A stretch of 43,597 nt of DNA from Delftia sp. PS-11 (GCF_029870285.1 NZ_JACSYA010000038.1:1-43597); one strand, 5' to 3'. Positions 26,636 to 34,710 are shown, counted from the stretch's first letter. Numbers and translations are program-made. The notes: generated by a model from the sequence alone, not told the origin.

Positions 26636-27637
26636 GTGACCTACGCACCACGCCGCTACCATTTCATCACGGGACTGCCCCGTTCCGGCTCCACACTGCT
26701 GTCAGCCCTGCTGTGCCAGAACCCACGCTTTCACGCCAGCATCAGCGGCCCGCTGGGCGCCCTGTTCATGGGCATGCTGAACCAGCTGAGTGCGGGCAGC
26801 GAATACGCCAGCATGGTCAGCACTGAGCAGCGCCGGCGTTTGGGCAGAGGACTGTTCGAGAGTTATTACGCCGACCAGGAGGGCAAGGATGTCATCTTCG
26901 ACACCAACCGCATGTGGAGCGCCCACATGGCAGCGGCGCTGGACATGTTTCCGGGCGCCAGGTTCATTGCCTGCGTGCGCAATGTGGCATGGATCATGGA
27001 CAGCGTGGAGCGGCGCTTCAGGGCCAATCCTTATGAATTCACCAAGCTGTTCGATGGCGAAGCCGAGCGCAGCAGCGTCTACACCCGCGTCGAGGCACTG
27101 GCCCAGCGCAACCGCATGGTGGGAGGCCCCTGGTCCATGCTCAAGGAGGGCTTCTACAGCGAGCAGGCCGAAAACCTGCTGATCGTGGACTACGACCTGC
27201 TGGCACAGGCCCCCGACAAGGTGCTGAGGCTGGTCTATGAGTTCATCGGCGAGCCCTGGTTCGAGCACGACTACGGCAACCTGGCCTACGACACCCCCGA
27301 ATTCGACCGCAACCTGGGCCTGCCCGGCCTGCACAAGGTTCGCGAGACCGTGCAGTTGCAACACAGGCGCACCATCCTGCCTCCGGATCTGTTTGCACAA
27401 TACAGCCAGCTGTCATTCTGGGAACAGGGCGCAGACAGCGCAGCGCGCGTGATTGCAGTCAAGCCCAGGGAGCCTGCACCAGACCCATCCCCGGCCCCCC
27501 ATCAGCGCCACCTGCCACTGCACGACGGCACCACGCCGTTGTCTGGAGATGCCGGCACATCATCTGCCACACTTCAGCGCACATCAACCGACAACTCTTC
27601 GACCACGACGGTGCCAGCATCACGCGCATCAAGATAA
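26636..27637 (+). CDS. sulfotransferase-family protein
   Basis: This is a PAPS-dependent sulfotransferase-type protein of 333 residues from a GTG at 26636; an upstream in-frame start at 26582 is TTG and less likely. The 5'-phosphosulfate loop FITGLPRSGSTLLSALL is at residues 10-26. The 3'-phosphate-binding segment is ARFIACVRNVAWIMDSVERRF, near residue 115. The late segment LIVDYDLLAQAPDKVLRLVYEFIGEPW is typical of bacterial sulfotransferases. The last 55 or so residues are Pro/Ser/Thr-rich and do not look like family sequence, and the final 64 bases overlap the end of the opposing membrane protein gene. The acceptor is unknown; surface carbohydrate is plausible given the neighbouring gtr locus. 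Confidence 0.88.
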   Translation: MTYAPRRYHFITGLPRSGSTLLSALLCQNPRFHASISGPLGALFMGMLNQLSAGSEYASMVSTEQRRRLGRGLFESYYADQEGKDVIFDTNRMWSAHMAAALDMFPGARFIACVRNVAWIMDSVERRFRANPYEFTKLFDGEAERSSVYTRVEALAQRNRMVGGPWSMLKEGFYSEQAENLLIVDYDLLAQAPDKVLRLVYEFIGEPWFEHDYGNLAYDTPEFDRNLGLPGLHKVRETVQLQHRRTILPPDLFAQYSQLSFWEQGADSAARVIAVKPREPAPDPSPAPHQRHLPLHDGTTPLSGDAGTSSATLQRTSTDNSSTTTVPASRASR

Positions 27638-30012
27638 AGCCATCCCTGGCGCGCCCCATACGGGATGGCTGCAGCCTCGACGAATGAGAAGTCCTGCGCC
27701 TGGCAATCCACCAGACGGTAGTAGGGATCGCCCTGATCCCAGTTGATCTGGGCCACAAAGACCCCCTGCGCCGAGGGACAGCGCAGCCGGGCGCTGTAGC
27801 GCAATTGCGAGGCACGCCCGGTATCCAGCTTTGCCAGCACTCTGGGCTGCGGCAGGGCTTCGACACCAGCGGGCGATGCCGGCAGCAGCAAGGGCGTTGT
27901 CTCTGCAGGCTCGCGCATGGCGGCACGCAGATCGAACACCTGGCGGTAGAGCAAGGGCACATCGCCCAGACGGTACAGAATCAAGGCCCCCTGCTGGGCG
28001 ACCACGGTGCCGTATTGCGCCAAATGCTCACGCAGCAGCCGCACTGGCGTGGTGTAGGGCTTGGGAGTACCCATGTTCAAGAGGGCGAAGTCCAGCTTTT
28101 CATCATCCAGAAAACGCCGCATGCCCTCGGCATCGGCCAGCAGCAGGAACCTTCTCTCCCGAAAAGGCGAATACCACGTCGCATAGACCGGCGTACCGTG
28201 CAGTGTCGCCCCCTGGGGCAGCTCAGGCGGATAGAGCACCCTGGAACCAGGCGCCAGCCGGTTCACCTCCTGTGTCAGGTGTACCACAGGTACATGCAGA
28301 CGAACCAACTCCTCCTTGCCCTGCTGCCAATAGGCAGCCTGGGCTGGCGACCTCATCGTCCAGGACGCCTTCGGGAAGAACCAGAGATTCGCCACAGTGC
28401 AAGCCAGCGCTGCCACCAGGGCAAAGGCCTGCAGATACCGGTTTTTACCGACAAAAAGCGCCGCCATCAAAATGACGGCCATGGGCATGGCTGGAAAAAG
28501 GTAGCGCCAGTACTGGGTGACGGCGAACATCACCAACCCGAAGCCCAGCACAGGCACAGCCGTGATTTTCAGTCCTGCGGGGACACTCTGCCGCCACAGC
28601 GCCGCCAGGCACAGGGGCAGCAAGAAAAGATATTGCCAGCCGGCGGTGTAGTCCCCCCCCTCGAAGAACTTCGAGGTCTGGAAAAAGGCCCGGACATAAT
28701 TCCAGAGGCTGAAACCATGGACCCACTGCATATCGCTGAAGTTTTCAGGATATGCCAGCGGCGAAAGAAAGATGGCGTTGTACAGGGGGAAGACAGGGTT
28801 GCCTGTGAGCTGCCACGCCCACGCATAGGAATGCAGCGCGACGAACACGATGGGCACGAGCAGCCAGCATGCATGCCAGCGCAAGTGCCCAGGTGCCGTG
28901 GGCACCTCTGCACGCTGGCACCACCAGCGCACTGCCAGCGCTGCCAGCAGCGCCACGCCGAGGACGGCTCCAGGCAGCTTGATGGCAGCGCAGAGCGCGC
29001 TGCATGCCAGAATACCCAGCACATGGCTGCCCCGCCACCCGCCTTCGGCATCGATGGCCAGGCGCAGACCTGCCAGCGCTACCACGGCCAGCAGCAATTC
29101 TGTTTGCAAAGACAGCAGCAAATTGCCCAGCATGGGGGTGCTGGCCATCAGGCACAGCAGCAGCCACTGCACCCAGGAAGGCAACGACAGCCGATGCAGG
29201 ATGCGGGCCACAAGCACCAGCAGCATGATGCCCAGTGCCAGATTCATGGCACTGCGCGCATCTGCAAAAGCCATCAGCGACAGGCCTGCATGCAGCAGAT
29301 CGATCGCAAAAGGCGCCACAGCCCATATCTGGGATTGCACGTCGAACAAGGCACGCTGCCGTGTCAGCAACTCAGTCCAGAGCCGCAAGTGGTAGGCATG
29401 GTCGTCATAGAACAGCGTAGGAAAACTGGACCAGCGCAGGGTCCACCCCGCCAGGGCCAGCCCTGCGGCCCAGTACCAGAACGGGATTGACTGCATCCAG
29501 TGCTGAAACGCTGCCGCGCGAGAGCACAAATGCCCAGCCATCTCCATCTGCACACGTGCCAACGCCAGCAGCGACAGCAGACACATTCCAAGGTAAACAC
29601 CAGGCCTATTGATCGGAAAATGGATCATCACACCCCATATGCTCAGCCACGCCACGCAGCCAAGCACAAGAGCTTCTGTTGAACTGATGACCGGGTTCGA
29701 TGGCCTTGCCTGGCCACACTGCAGCAACCAGGCGCCAATTGCCCAGGCGCTCAAAAGCCATGCCATGACTACCAGAGACTCGGCCACACCTGCCGCAGTC
29801 ACAAGCCAAGCCAGTACCAGACCTAGCAATCCGATATGGGCATGCCTGGGAGCAATCGCCTTAAGAACACCTCCCATTGCACATAATCCGCCCCCCCACA
29901 GCAGACCATCCACCCAGACCTTGTCCTGTACAGAAACCCAATTCAAAACACCAAAAATTGCGATCCAGCCAGCCAGTGCCACCCCAACAAAAAGGTACTT
30001 CTTCAGATTCAT
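27574..30012 (-). CDS. large polytopic membrane protein of a gtr-type locus, putative GT-C glycosyltransferase
   Basis: This 812-residue protein has about a dozen hydrophobic segments up to residue 560, followed by a soluble C-terminal region. The first large loop has an acidic pair at 203-204 (LFYDDHAYHL), where GT-C glycosyltransferases keep catalytic acidic residues. The C-terminal region (RRFLLLADAEGMRRFLDDEKLDFALLNM and on) resembles the periplasmic parts of such enzymes. An extra beta-rich tail follows after residue 700. It follows gtrA with a 40-base gap on the same strand, the place of the serotype-specific glucosyltransferase in gtrABC clusters, so a role in transferring a bactoprenol-linked sugar to a surface glycan is inferred. 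No named family is certain. Its 3' end overlaps the sulfotransferase gene. Confidence 0.75.
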   Translation of the reverse strand: MNLKKYLFVGVALAGWIAIFGVLNWVSVQDKVWVDGLLWGGGLCAMGGVLKAIAPRHAHIGLLGLVLAWLVTAAGVAESLVVMAWLLSAWAIGAWLLQCGQARPSNPVISSTEALVLGCVAWLSIWGVMIHFPINRPGVYLGMCLLSLLALARVQMEMAGHLCSRAAAFQHWMQSIPFWYWAAGLALAGWTLRWSSFPTLFYDDHAYHLRLWTELLTRQRALFDVQSQIWAVAPFAIDLLHAGLSLMAFADARSAMNLALGIMLLVLVARILHRLSLPSWVQWLLLCLMASTPMLGNLLLSLQTELLLAVVALAGLRLAIDAEGGWRGSHVLGILACSALCAAIKLPGAVLGVALLAALAVRWWCQRAEVPTAPGHLRWHACWLLVPIVFVALHSYAWAWQLTGNPVFPLYNAIFLSPLAYPENFSDMQWVHGFSLWNYVRAFFQTSKFFEGGDYTAGWQYLFLLPLCLAALWRQSVPAGLKITAVPVLGFGLVMFAVTQYWRYLFPAMPMAVILMAALFVGKNRYLQAFALVAALACTVANLWFFPKASWTMRSPAQAAYWQQGKEELVRLHVPVVHLTQEVNRLAPGSRVLYPPELPQGATLHGTPVYATWYSPFRERRFLLLADAEGMRRFLDDEKLDFALLNMGTPKPYTTPVRLLREHLAQYGTVVAQQGALILYRLGDVPLLYRQVFDLRAAMREPAETTPLLLPASPAGVEALPQPRVLAKLDTGRASQLRYSARLRCPSAQGVFVAQINWDQGDPYYRLVDCQAQDFSFVEAAAIPYGARQGWLYLDARDAGTVVVEELSVDVR

Positions 30013-30052
30013 TGGAGCCCCCTGAATTATTCAAATAGACAGAAAACCCATT

Positions 30053-30469
30053 TCACCTGACACCATGAGCATCAGTCGTTTGAACAGGCTTTTCATTGGC
30101 ATTCAAGAACACAAATCGCTTTGTCAACCAGTAGGTCAACAGCACCCCCATGACATCTGCAGCAAATTTTGCTGCAGTGGGAATATGAATCACCCACAGC
30201 GTGGCACTGAGTATTGCTGCTGAAATAGGCAAATTCACCACCATCAGCAGAAAATAGCGCACCGCCTGCTGAAATTGCCCTCCATTCACCGACTCACCAA
30301 AAGTAAATTTTCGGTGAACAAAGAAAGCAAAAATTCCAGACAATAGCCGGCCACCGATATTCGCAGAAATCGGCCCCATGGAAAAATAGCTCATCAGGAG
30401 AATGAACGTCCCCATATCCAGGCCATAACCTACCAGTTGAACCATTAAATAACGTAAAAATCGCACCAT
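30053..30469 (-). CDS. gtrA: GtrA-family flippase
   Basis: This is a 138-residue four-helix membrane protein of the GtrA family, thought to flip undecaprenyl-phosphate-linked sugar across the inner membrane. It starts MVRFLRYLMVQLVGYGLDMGTFIL. The family signature lies in NIGGRLLSGIFAFFVHRKFTFGE, and the last part is LLTYWLTKRFVFLN. The start at 30469 lies 7 bases after the gtrB stop; the longer frame overlapping gtrB encodes unlikely residues and was rejected. It is followed by the large GT-C-like membrane protein. Confidence 0.92.
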   Translation of the reverse strand: MVRFLRYLMVQLVGYGLDMGTFILLMSYFSMGPISANIGGRLLSGIFAFFVHRKFTFGESVNGGQFQQAVRYFLLMVVNLPISAAILSATLWVIHIPTAAKFAADVMGVLLTYWLTKRFVFLNANEKPVQTTDAHGVR

Positions 30470-30476
30470 GACCCCA

Positions 30477-31463
30477 TCAACTTTCGGACCTGACGCACAA
30501 CTTCCTTCGGCGCTGGTGGATGGGACGGACTGGCACAGAGGACACATCATGACCTACGAAGCCCAGCAGGAACTGGATTCCCGCAATGATGGGCAACGCA
30601 GACAGCATCACCGTACCTGCGGTATTGGAAATCCCATCCAGGGATGACTGTATCCAATGCCCTCCGCCATAGAGCAGGCCGAAAATCAAAAAGATGATTC
30701 CCACAGGAAGCTCGATGGATGCCAGCGACATGTCCCTTAAATAATAATTATAGAAAATGCGCTTAAAGAAATTGCGGGCATGCTTGACCATGAACTCACC
30801 GACAATTTTGGAAATTTTGAGATTACTGACTTCATCCCCATATTTCGCATCCATCGGAATATCCACCACTACGGCCCGCAGAGTATTCAGCCTGAACAAT
30901 ATGTCAGTTTCGAAAAAATAGCGCTGACTGATTTTTTCGAAAGGCAGGCGGCGTGCCACATCAGCATGTATCGCTGTATAGCCATTGGTAGGATCAAACA
31001 AATTCCAATAGCCTGATGAAATCTTGCACATCAGAGAAAGCACAGCATTTCCAAAAAGCCGTATGACAGGCATTTCGGTAATTTTCTCCAAGTCAAAAAA
31101 TCGATTACCCTTGGTATAGTCCGCTTCACCTGAAAAAATAGGCTCCACGAAATCAAGAATAAGACTGGGGTCCATCTGACCATCACTGTCTATCTTGACA
31201 AGAATTTCCATGCCATCTTCGATAGCGGACTTATAGCCGGTCATGACTGCGCCACCAACACCCTGATTCTCAACATGATGAATCACGCGAACCCGGTCAT
31301 CTTTGCAATGCTCAAGGACAAAATTTCCAGATCCATCCGGACATGCATCATCCACCACATAGATACAAGAAACCTCTGGTCCTACAGAATCAATCACACC
31401 CATTATATGGCTGCATGCCTTGTATGTTGGAATAATGACAGCAATTTTAGGGCGATTTGTCAT
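30477..31463 (-). CDS. gtrB: GtrB-type bactoprenol glycosyltransferase (GT2)
   Basis: It transfers a sugar from a nucleotide donor to undecaprenyl phosphate at the cytoplasmic face. It has 328 residues. A GT-A fold opens with KIAVIIPTYKACSHI, the nucleotide-binding pair is DD38-39, and the metal motif is DSD at 92-94 (VKIDSDGQMDP). Two C-terminal transmembrane helices (about 235-260 and 275-300) match the GtrB/DPM1-like architecture. It is the first gene of the gtrB-gtrA-membrane protein operon. The base composition is clearly more AT-rich than the flanks, which suggests horizontal transfer. Confidence 0.92.
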   Translation of the reverse strand: MTNRPKIAVIIPTYKACSHIMGVIDSVGPEVSCIYVVDDACPDGSGNFVLEHCKDDRVRVIHHVENQGVGGAVMTGYKSAIEDGMEILVKIDSDGQMDPSLILDFVEPIFSGEADYTKGNRFFDLEKITEMPVIRLFGNAVLSLMCKISSGYWNLFDPTNGYTAIHADVARRLPFEKISQRYFFETDILFRLNTLRAVVVDIPMDAKYGDEVSNLKISKIVGEFMVKHARNFFKRIFYNYYLRDMSLASIELPVGIIFLIFGLLYGGGHWIQSSLDGISNTAGTVMLSALPIIAGIQFLLGFVGHDVSSVPVRPIHQRRRKLCVRSES

Positions 31464-31600
31464 GAGAATTTATTTTTGCTGATTTTATGATTTTTACAGG
31501 ATTTTGTTTTCATTATTTTAAGCACCACCTTTCAAAATCAGCACCCAGAGCACTGATGAAATTCTTAATTTTTCTTAATTTTATTCAATGAAATAAGAAA

Positions 31601-31606
31601 ATTATA
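31601..31606 (-). promoter_or_regulatory. candidate -10 box for the gtr operon
   Basis: A perfect TATAAT on the minus strand sits about 140 bases upstream of gtrB in AT-rich DNA. No good -35 was found at the expected distance. In such AT-rich DNA chance matches are common. Confidence 0.3.
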
Positions 31607-31719
31607 CAACATCACTTTTACTATCTATTTCTTCCACCTTACAGCAAAACACATTCTCCCGGCGGAGAACAGCGACTCCAGCAGGCGAGGCACATCTACC
31701 GCAACAGCAAATCGCGCAC

Positions 31720-31746
31720 CAATTTACTCAATTTCACCAATTTGGC
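31720..31746. repeat. three tandem 9-mers starting CAATTT
   Basis: CAATTTACT, CAATTTCAC and CAATTTGGC follow each other without gaps (starts 31720, 31729, 31738). The first six bases are identical and the last three vary. The block lies about 170 bases upstream of the MerR start. Confidence 0.6.
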
Positions 31747-31858
31747 AGGTTCGACAGCATTCGCACCGCTTCTTGATGCCAGAAATCCCCCTCCCACAGG
31801 ACACCCTGCGCAAGGATCGGAGCCAGCACCCCTGGTTTGACAAATGGCATACAATCCT

Positions 31859-31877
31859 ATTTTGTCCTGGACAAAAT
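31859..31877. promoter_or_regulatory. 19-bp perfect palindrome, likely operator of the photolyase operon
   Basis: ATTTTGTCC-T-GGACAAAAT is a perfect palindrome with 9-base arms around one base, 39 bases before the MerR start. A TTGACA at 31837-31842 lies just upstream. With a 15-base spacer the -10 (TATTTT, 31858-31863) would be covered by the palindrome. A MerR/B12 repressor bound here would block the promoter. Binding by the adjacent regulator is inferred. Confidence 0.65.
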
Positions 31878-31916
31878 TCATACATACCCACCACCGAATG
31901 CCACCGCCTGGACCCG

Positions 31917-32903
31917 ATGCCAAGCACGCCCCATCCCCCTCCAACACATGAACCATGCCACGGCACGGGTCAGCCCATCGCCGTCGTGGAGCGTGAAACA
32001 GGCCTGGCCAAGGAAACCCTGCGTGTCTGGGAGAAGCGCTATGGTTTTCCTGTGCCATTGCGTGATGCCAATGGTGACAGGCTCTACCCGCGTGATCAGG
32101 TTCGCCGGCTGCAGCTCATCCGCAGGCTGATGGATACGGGGCTTCGCCCAGGCAAGCTGGCACTACTGGATGTCGATGCCTTGCAGTCACTGCTGACGCA
32201 GTCGCAGGAGGTATGCCGCCCTGAATTGTCCAGGACAGATAAAAATCTCGGCCCTTCTTCGCTGGAAGTGCAGGCATTGCTGGACACGATCGCTGCCCAC
32301 AATCCGCCTGCGCTGCGGCATGCGCTCAGCCATGCCCAACTGCGCATGGGCCTTGCAGCCTTTGTCACGGATCTGGCAGCACCTCTGGCGATTGCAGTGG
32401 GAGAGGCATGGGCACAAGGGCGCTTCGAAATCTTTGAAGAGCATCTGTTTACGGAGGTGATGGCGGGTGTGCTGCGTTCCGCCATATCCGCCCTGCCTGC
32501 CGCTCTCTCACCGGAAGGACCGAGGGTTTTGCTGACCACGCTGCCACAGGAGTTGCACGGTCTGGGCCTGCTGATGGTTGAAGCACTGCTGGCATTGGAC
32601 GGCTGCACCTGCATTTCACTGGGCACACAGACGCCAATAGGCGATGTGGTGAGGGCTGCCCATGCACATCGCGCAGACGTGGTGGGCCTGGGTTTCAGCA
32701 ATACGCACAACCCGGCGGTTGTGCTGGCCAGCCTGCGCGAGCTGCGCAGCCAATTGCCGGACACCACCGCTCTATGGGCAGGCGGCGCATGCACGGCACT
32801 GGACCACAAGCCCATGCATGGCATCACGGCAGTGCGCAGCCTTGCGCAACTGCGCACATTGGCAGCGCAGTGGCGAATTGATTCTGGAGAGAAATCCATA
32901 TGA
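31917..32903 (+). CDS. MerR-family regulator with B12-binding photosensory domain (LitR/CarH type)
   Basis: This is a predicted repressor that senses light through adenosylcobalamin. It has 328 residues from the ATG at 31917; the longer frame from 31773 would run through the promoter and was rejected. The MerR helix-turn-helix lies near residues 19-75 (VERETGLAKETLRVWEKRYGFP). A helical B12-binding domain carries the W-x9-EH motif as W165...E175-H176. A Rossmann B12-binding domain carries E212-L-H214-G-L-G217, which fits the (D/E)xHxxG cobalamin ligand motif. In the dark such proteins bind as tetramers; light breaks the Co-C bond and releases DNA. The residue after W165 is Ala, where Thermus CarH (from memory) has the His that becomes the second ligand after light. 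It overlaps the lipocalin gene as ATGA. Confidence 0.9.
   Translation: MPSTPHPPPTHEPCHGTGQPIAVVERETGLAKETLRVWEKRYGFPVPLRDANGDRLYPRDQVRRLQLIRRLMDTGLRPGKLALLDVDALQSLLTQSQEVCRPELSRTDKNLGPSSLEVQALLDTIAAHNPPALRHALSHAQLRMGLAAFVTDLAAPLAIAVGEAWAQGRFEIFEEHLFTEVMAGVLRSAISALPAALSPEGPRVLLTTLPQELHGLGLLMVEALLALDGCTCISLGTQTPIGDVVRAAHAHRADVVGLGFSNTHNPAVVLASLRELRSQLPDTTALWAGGACTALDHKPMHGITAVRSLAQLRTLAAQWRIDSGEKSI
32226..32238. promoter_or_regulatory. second, shorter copy of the palindrome inside the regulator gene
   Basis: TTGTCCAGGACAG contains the perfect 11-bp palindrome TGTCC-A-GGACA (32227-32237), sharing the TGTCCnGGACA core of the site at 31859-31877. It encodes part of the linker between the DNA-binding and B12 domains. 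It could be an auxiliary operator or a chance match. Confidence 0.35.
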
Positions 32904-33493
32904 CTGTCACCATCGGGCTTTTCCATCTCTTGCCGGCACGCCGGCCACTGTCTGCCTTGCTGCTGGCCTGCGCTGCCTGCATGGCTGGCTGCGCCAGCAA
33001 CAGTCCGCCTCCATCCGTGACAGCAGTGACACCGTTCGAGCTGCAGCGCTATCAGGGGCTATGGTACGAGCTGGCCCGGCTGGATCACGCATTCGAGCGA
33101 GGCATGACCGATGTGTCAGCGCGTTACACGCCGCAGCCCGATGGAAGCGTGAAGGTGCTTAACCGGGGCTTCTCACCTGCCACCGGCCAATGGCGCGAGG
33201 CTATTGGCAAGGCGCTGTTCACTGGCTCGCCAAACACCGGCTCGCTCAAAGTCTCTTTCTTCGGGCCGTTCTATGGTGGCTACCACGTGGCTGCGCTGGA
33301 CCCGGATTACCGCTGGGCGCTGGTCGTGGGCCCTGGCACAAGCTACTGCTGGATTCTGGCGCGTGACACCGCGCTGCCTGCAGCCACGCGGCAGAGCATC
33401 GTGGCCAAGGCCAAAAGCATCGGCATCGATACCGATGCGCTGATCTGGGTCGCACACCAGCAGCAACCCGCCACCGAACAGGAACAACCATGA
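32900..33493 (+). CDS. blc: lipoprotein lipocalin (Blc type)
   Basis: This is an envelope lipocalin of 197 residues, thought to bind or carry lipids and fatty acids. The signal peptide ends in a lipobox MAGC with Cys31. The lipocalin signature YQGLWYELARLDHAFERG follows, then strands with SARYTPQPDGSVKVLNRGF and a central FFGPFYGGYHVAALDPDYRWALVVGP, a typical Blc pattern. The start overlaps the regulator stop by four bases (ATGA), and its own stop overlaps the flavoprotein start the same way, so it is translated as part of the light-responsive operon. The C terminus is Gln/Glu/Pro-rich. Confidence 0.93.
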   Translation: MTVTIGLFHLLPARRPLSALLLACAACMAGCASNSPPPSVTAVTPFELQRYQGLWYELARLDHAFERGMTDVSARYTPQPDGSVKVLNRGFSPATGQWREAIGKALFTGSPNTGSLKVSFFGPFYGGYHVAALDPDYRWALVVGPGTSYCWILARDTALPAATRQSIVAKAKSIGIDTDALIWVAHQQQPATEQEQP

Positions 33494-34518
33494 CCCTCTC
33501 CCCCATTGCCGTGATTGGCGCAGGCATGGCAGGGCTGTCCTGCGCCCAGACACTGGCGCAGGCCGGCCTGTCCGTGCACCTGCTCGACAAAAGCCGGGGG
33601 CCGTCCGGCCGCATGAGCACACGGCGCGCAGAAGACCCGCAAGGAGCCTGGCAGTGCGACCACGGTGCCCCATTTTTCACCGCCACGGACCTCTCGTTTC
33701 GCGAGGAAGTCATGCGCTGGGAGCAATGTGGTGCCGCTGCCTCATGGCTGGTGCGCATCGCCCGCCATGACGGCCAGCGCCTGGTCGCCATGGACACCAG
33801 CACCCAAAGATTTGTCGGCACGGGCCGTATGACAGCGCCCGCGGCCCTGCTGGTGCGCGAACTGGCTGCCCTGCCAGGGCAGCCCGTGCACATGCACCTG
33901 CAAACCACCGTGCAAGGGATGCAGGCAGGCGAGGCAGGCTGGACACTGCAGTCCGCAGAGCATGGCCGCAGCGCTGTTGGCTACCGCGCAGTGCTGGTGG
34001 CCATCCCCGCGCCACAGGCCCATGCGTTGCTGGCAGCGTCCATGCCGCAGGCGGCCCAGTTGGCCTCCAGCGCACGCATGGATGCCTGCTGGACCGTGAT
34101 GCTGCGCAGCGACCATCCTGTGCAATGGCCCTGCGACGGCGCCATCATCGAACAGGGTCCGCTGCGCTGGGTGGCGCGTGACAGCAGCAAGCCCGGGCGC
34201 ACAGGCCCGGAAACCTGGATCGTACATGCCAGCGCACAGTGGAGCGCAGACCACCTCGAAGACGATGCAGCCAGCGTCACGGCGCAGCTGCTGCAGGCCT
34301 TCGCCGACATGGGGGGCCCTGCGCCCGGCAGCCTGCGGGCCACAGCGCACCGCTGGCGCTACGCCAATGCCGCGCCAGGACTGGGCATAGACTGCTGGTG
34401 GGATGCGTCGCATGCGGTGGGAATGTGCGGAGACTGGCTGCATGACGGCGGCGTACAGGGCGCATGGCTCAGTGGCCGCGCACTAGCACGGCGTGCGCTG
34501 CAGACGCTGGCCGCCTGA
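33490..34518 (+). CDS. renalase-like NAD/FAD-dependent oxidoreductase
   Basis: This is a flavoprotein of 342 residues of the COG3380 (renalase-like) amine oxidase group. The FAD-binding opening is IAVIGAGMAGLSCAQTLAQAGLSVHLLDKSRGPSGRMSTRR, with the characteristic DHGAPFFTATD near residue 56. The C-terminal FAD contact is GMCGDWLHDGGVQGAWLSGRALA. Bacterial renalases oxidise wrongly reduced dihydro-NAD(P) isomers; whether this one does is not known. It is translationally coupled to the lipocalin (ATGA overlap) and followed after 15 bases by the DUF2256 gene. Confidence 0.9.
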   Translation: MTLSPIAVIGAGMAGLSCAQTLAQAGLSVHLLDKSRGPSGRMSTRRAEDPQGAWQCDHGAPFFTATDLSFREEVMRWEQCGAAASWLVRIARHDGQRLVAMDTSTQRFVGTGRMTAPAALLVRELAALPGQPVHMHLQTTVQGMQAGEAGWTLQSAEHGRSAVGYRAVLVAIPAPQAHALLAASMPQAAQLASSARMDACWTVMLRSDHPVQWPCDGAIIEQGPLRWVARDSSKPGRTGPETWIVHASAQWSADHLEDDAASVTAQLLQAFADMGGPAPGSLRATAHRWRYANAAPGLGIDCWWDASHAVGMCGDWLHDGGVQGAWLSGRALARRALQTLAA

Positions 34519-34533
34519 GCAGGACACCTGCCG

Positions 34534-34710
34534 ATGCACAAGAAACCCCACCTTCCATACAAGCAGTGCGCATGCTGCGGCCTGCCCTTCAGCTGGCGCA
34601 AGAAATGGGCCAAAAACTGGGATGAGGTGAAATACTGCTCCCAGCGCTGCCAGCGCGCTCGCACACCATCCTCACAGGCTGCTGCAGACAAGCGCCAGCG
34701 CATGGCATGA
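34534..34710 (+). CDS. DUF2256 small Cys-rich protein
   Basis: This is a 58-residue protein beginning [21 protein letters not shown]. The pattern CxxCGxPFxWRKKWxxxWxxVxYCSxRC is that of DUF2256, with C12, C14, C15, C35 and C39 as possible zinc ligands. The family is usually encoded beside cryptochrome/photolyase genes, as here. Its stop overlaps the photolyase start as ATGA. The function is unknown; a zinc-ribbon-like accessory role to the photolyase is inferred from constant linkage. Confidence 0.9.
   Translation: MHKKPHLPYKQCACCGLPFSWRKKWAKNWDEVKYCSQRCQRARTPSSQAAADKRQRMA

Larger units (their letters stand above)
31464..31858. other. AT-rich divergent intergenic region between gtrB and the MerR gene
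   Basis: No gene was found here. It holds an AT-rich stretch (about 31460-31650) with a short direct repeat of TTCTTAATTTT, a perfect TATAAT on the minus strand (31601-31606), an inverted repeat TTCTCC/GGAGAA (31654-31669) and three tandem CAATTT-led 9-mers (31720-31746). The composition differs strongly from the rest of the window. Confidence 0.6.

Noticed and set aside
27805..29490. 561-residue plus-strand frame opposite the large membrane protein
   Set aside because: It is a mirror of the hydrophobic codons on the other strand; it is Gln/His-rich and has no domain.
31654..31669. inverted repeat TTCTCC/GGAGAA as a terminator or operator
   Set aside because: The arms are short, there is no U tract, and it is not next to a start or stop codon; chance is likely.
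31773..31916. 48-residue N-terminal extension of the MerR/B12 regulator
   Set aside because: It would translate through the palindrome and promoter-like sequence, and homologues begin shortly before the helix-turn-helix.
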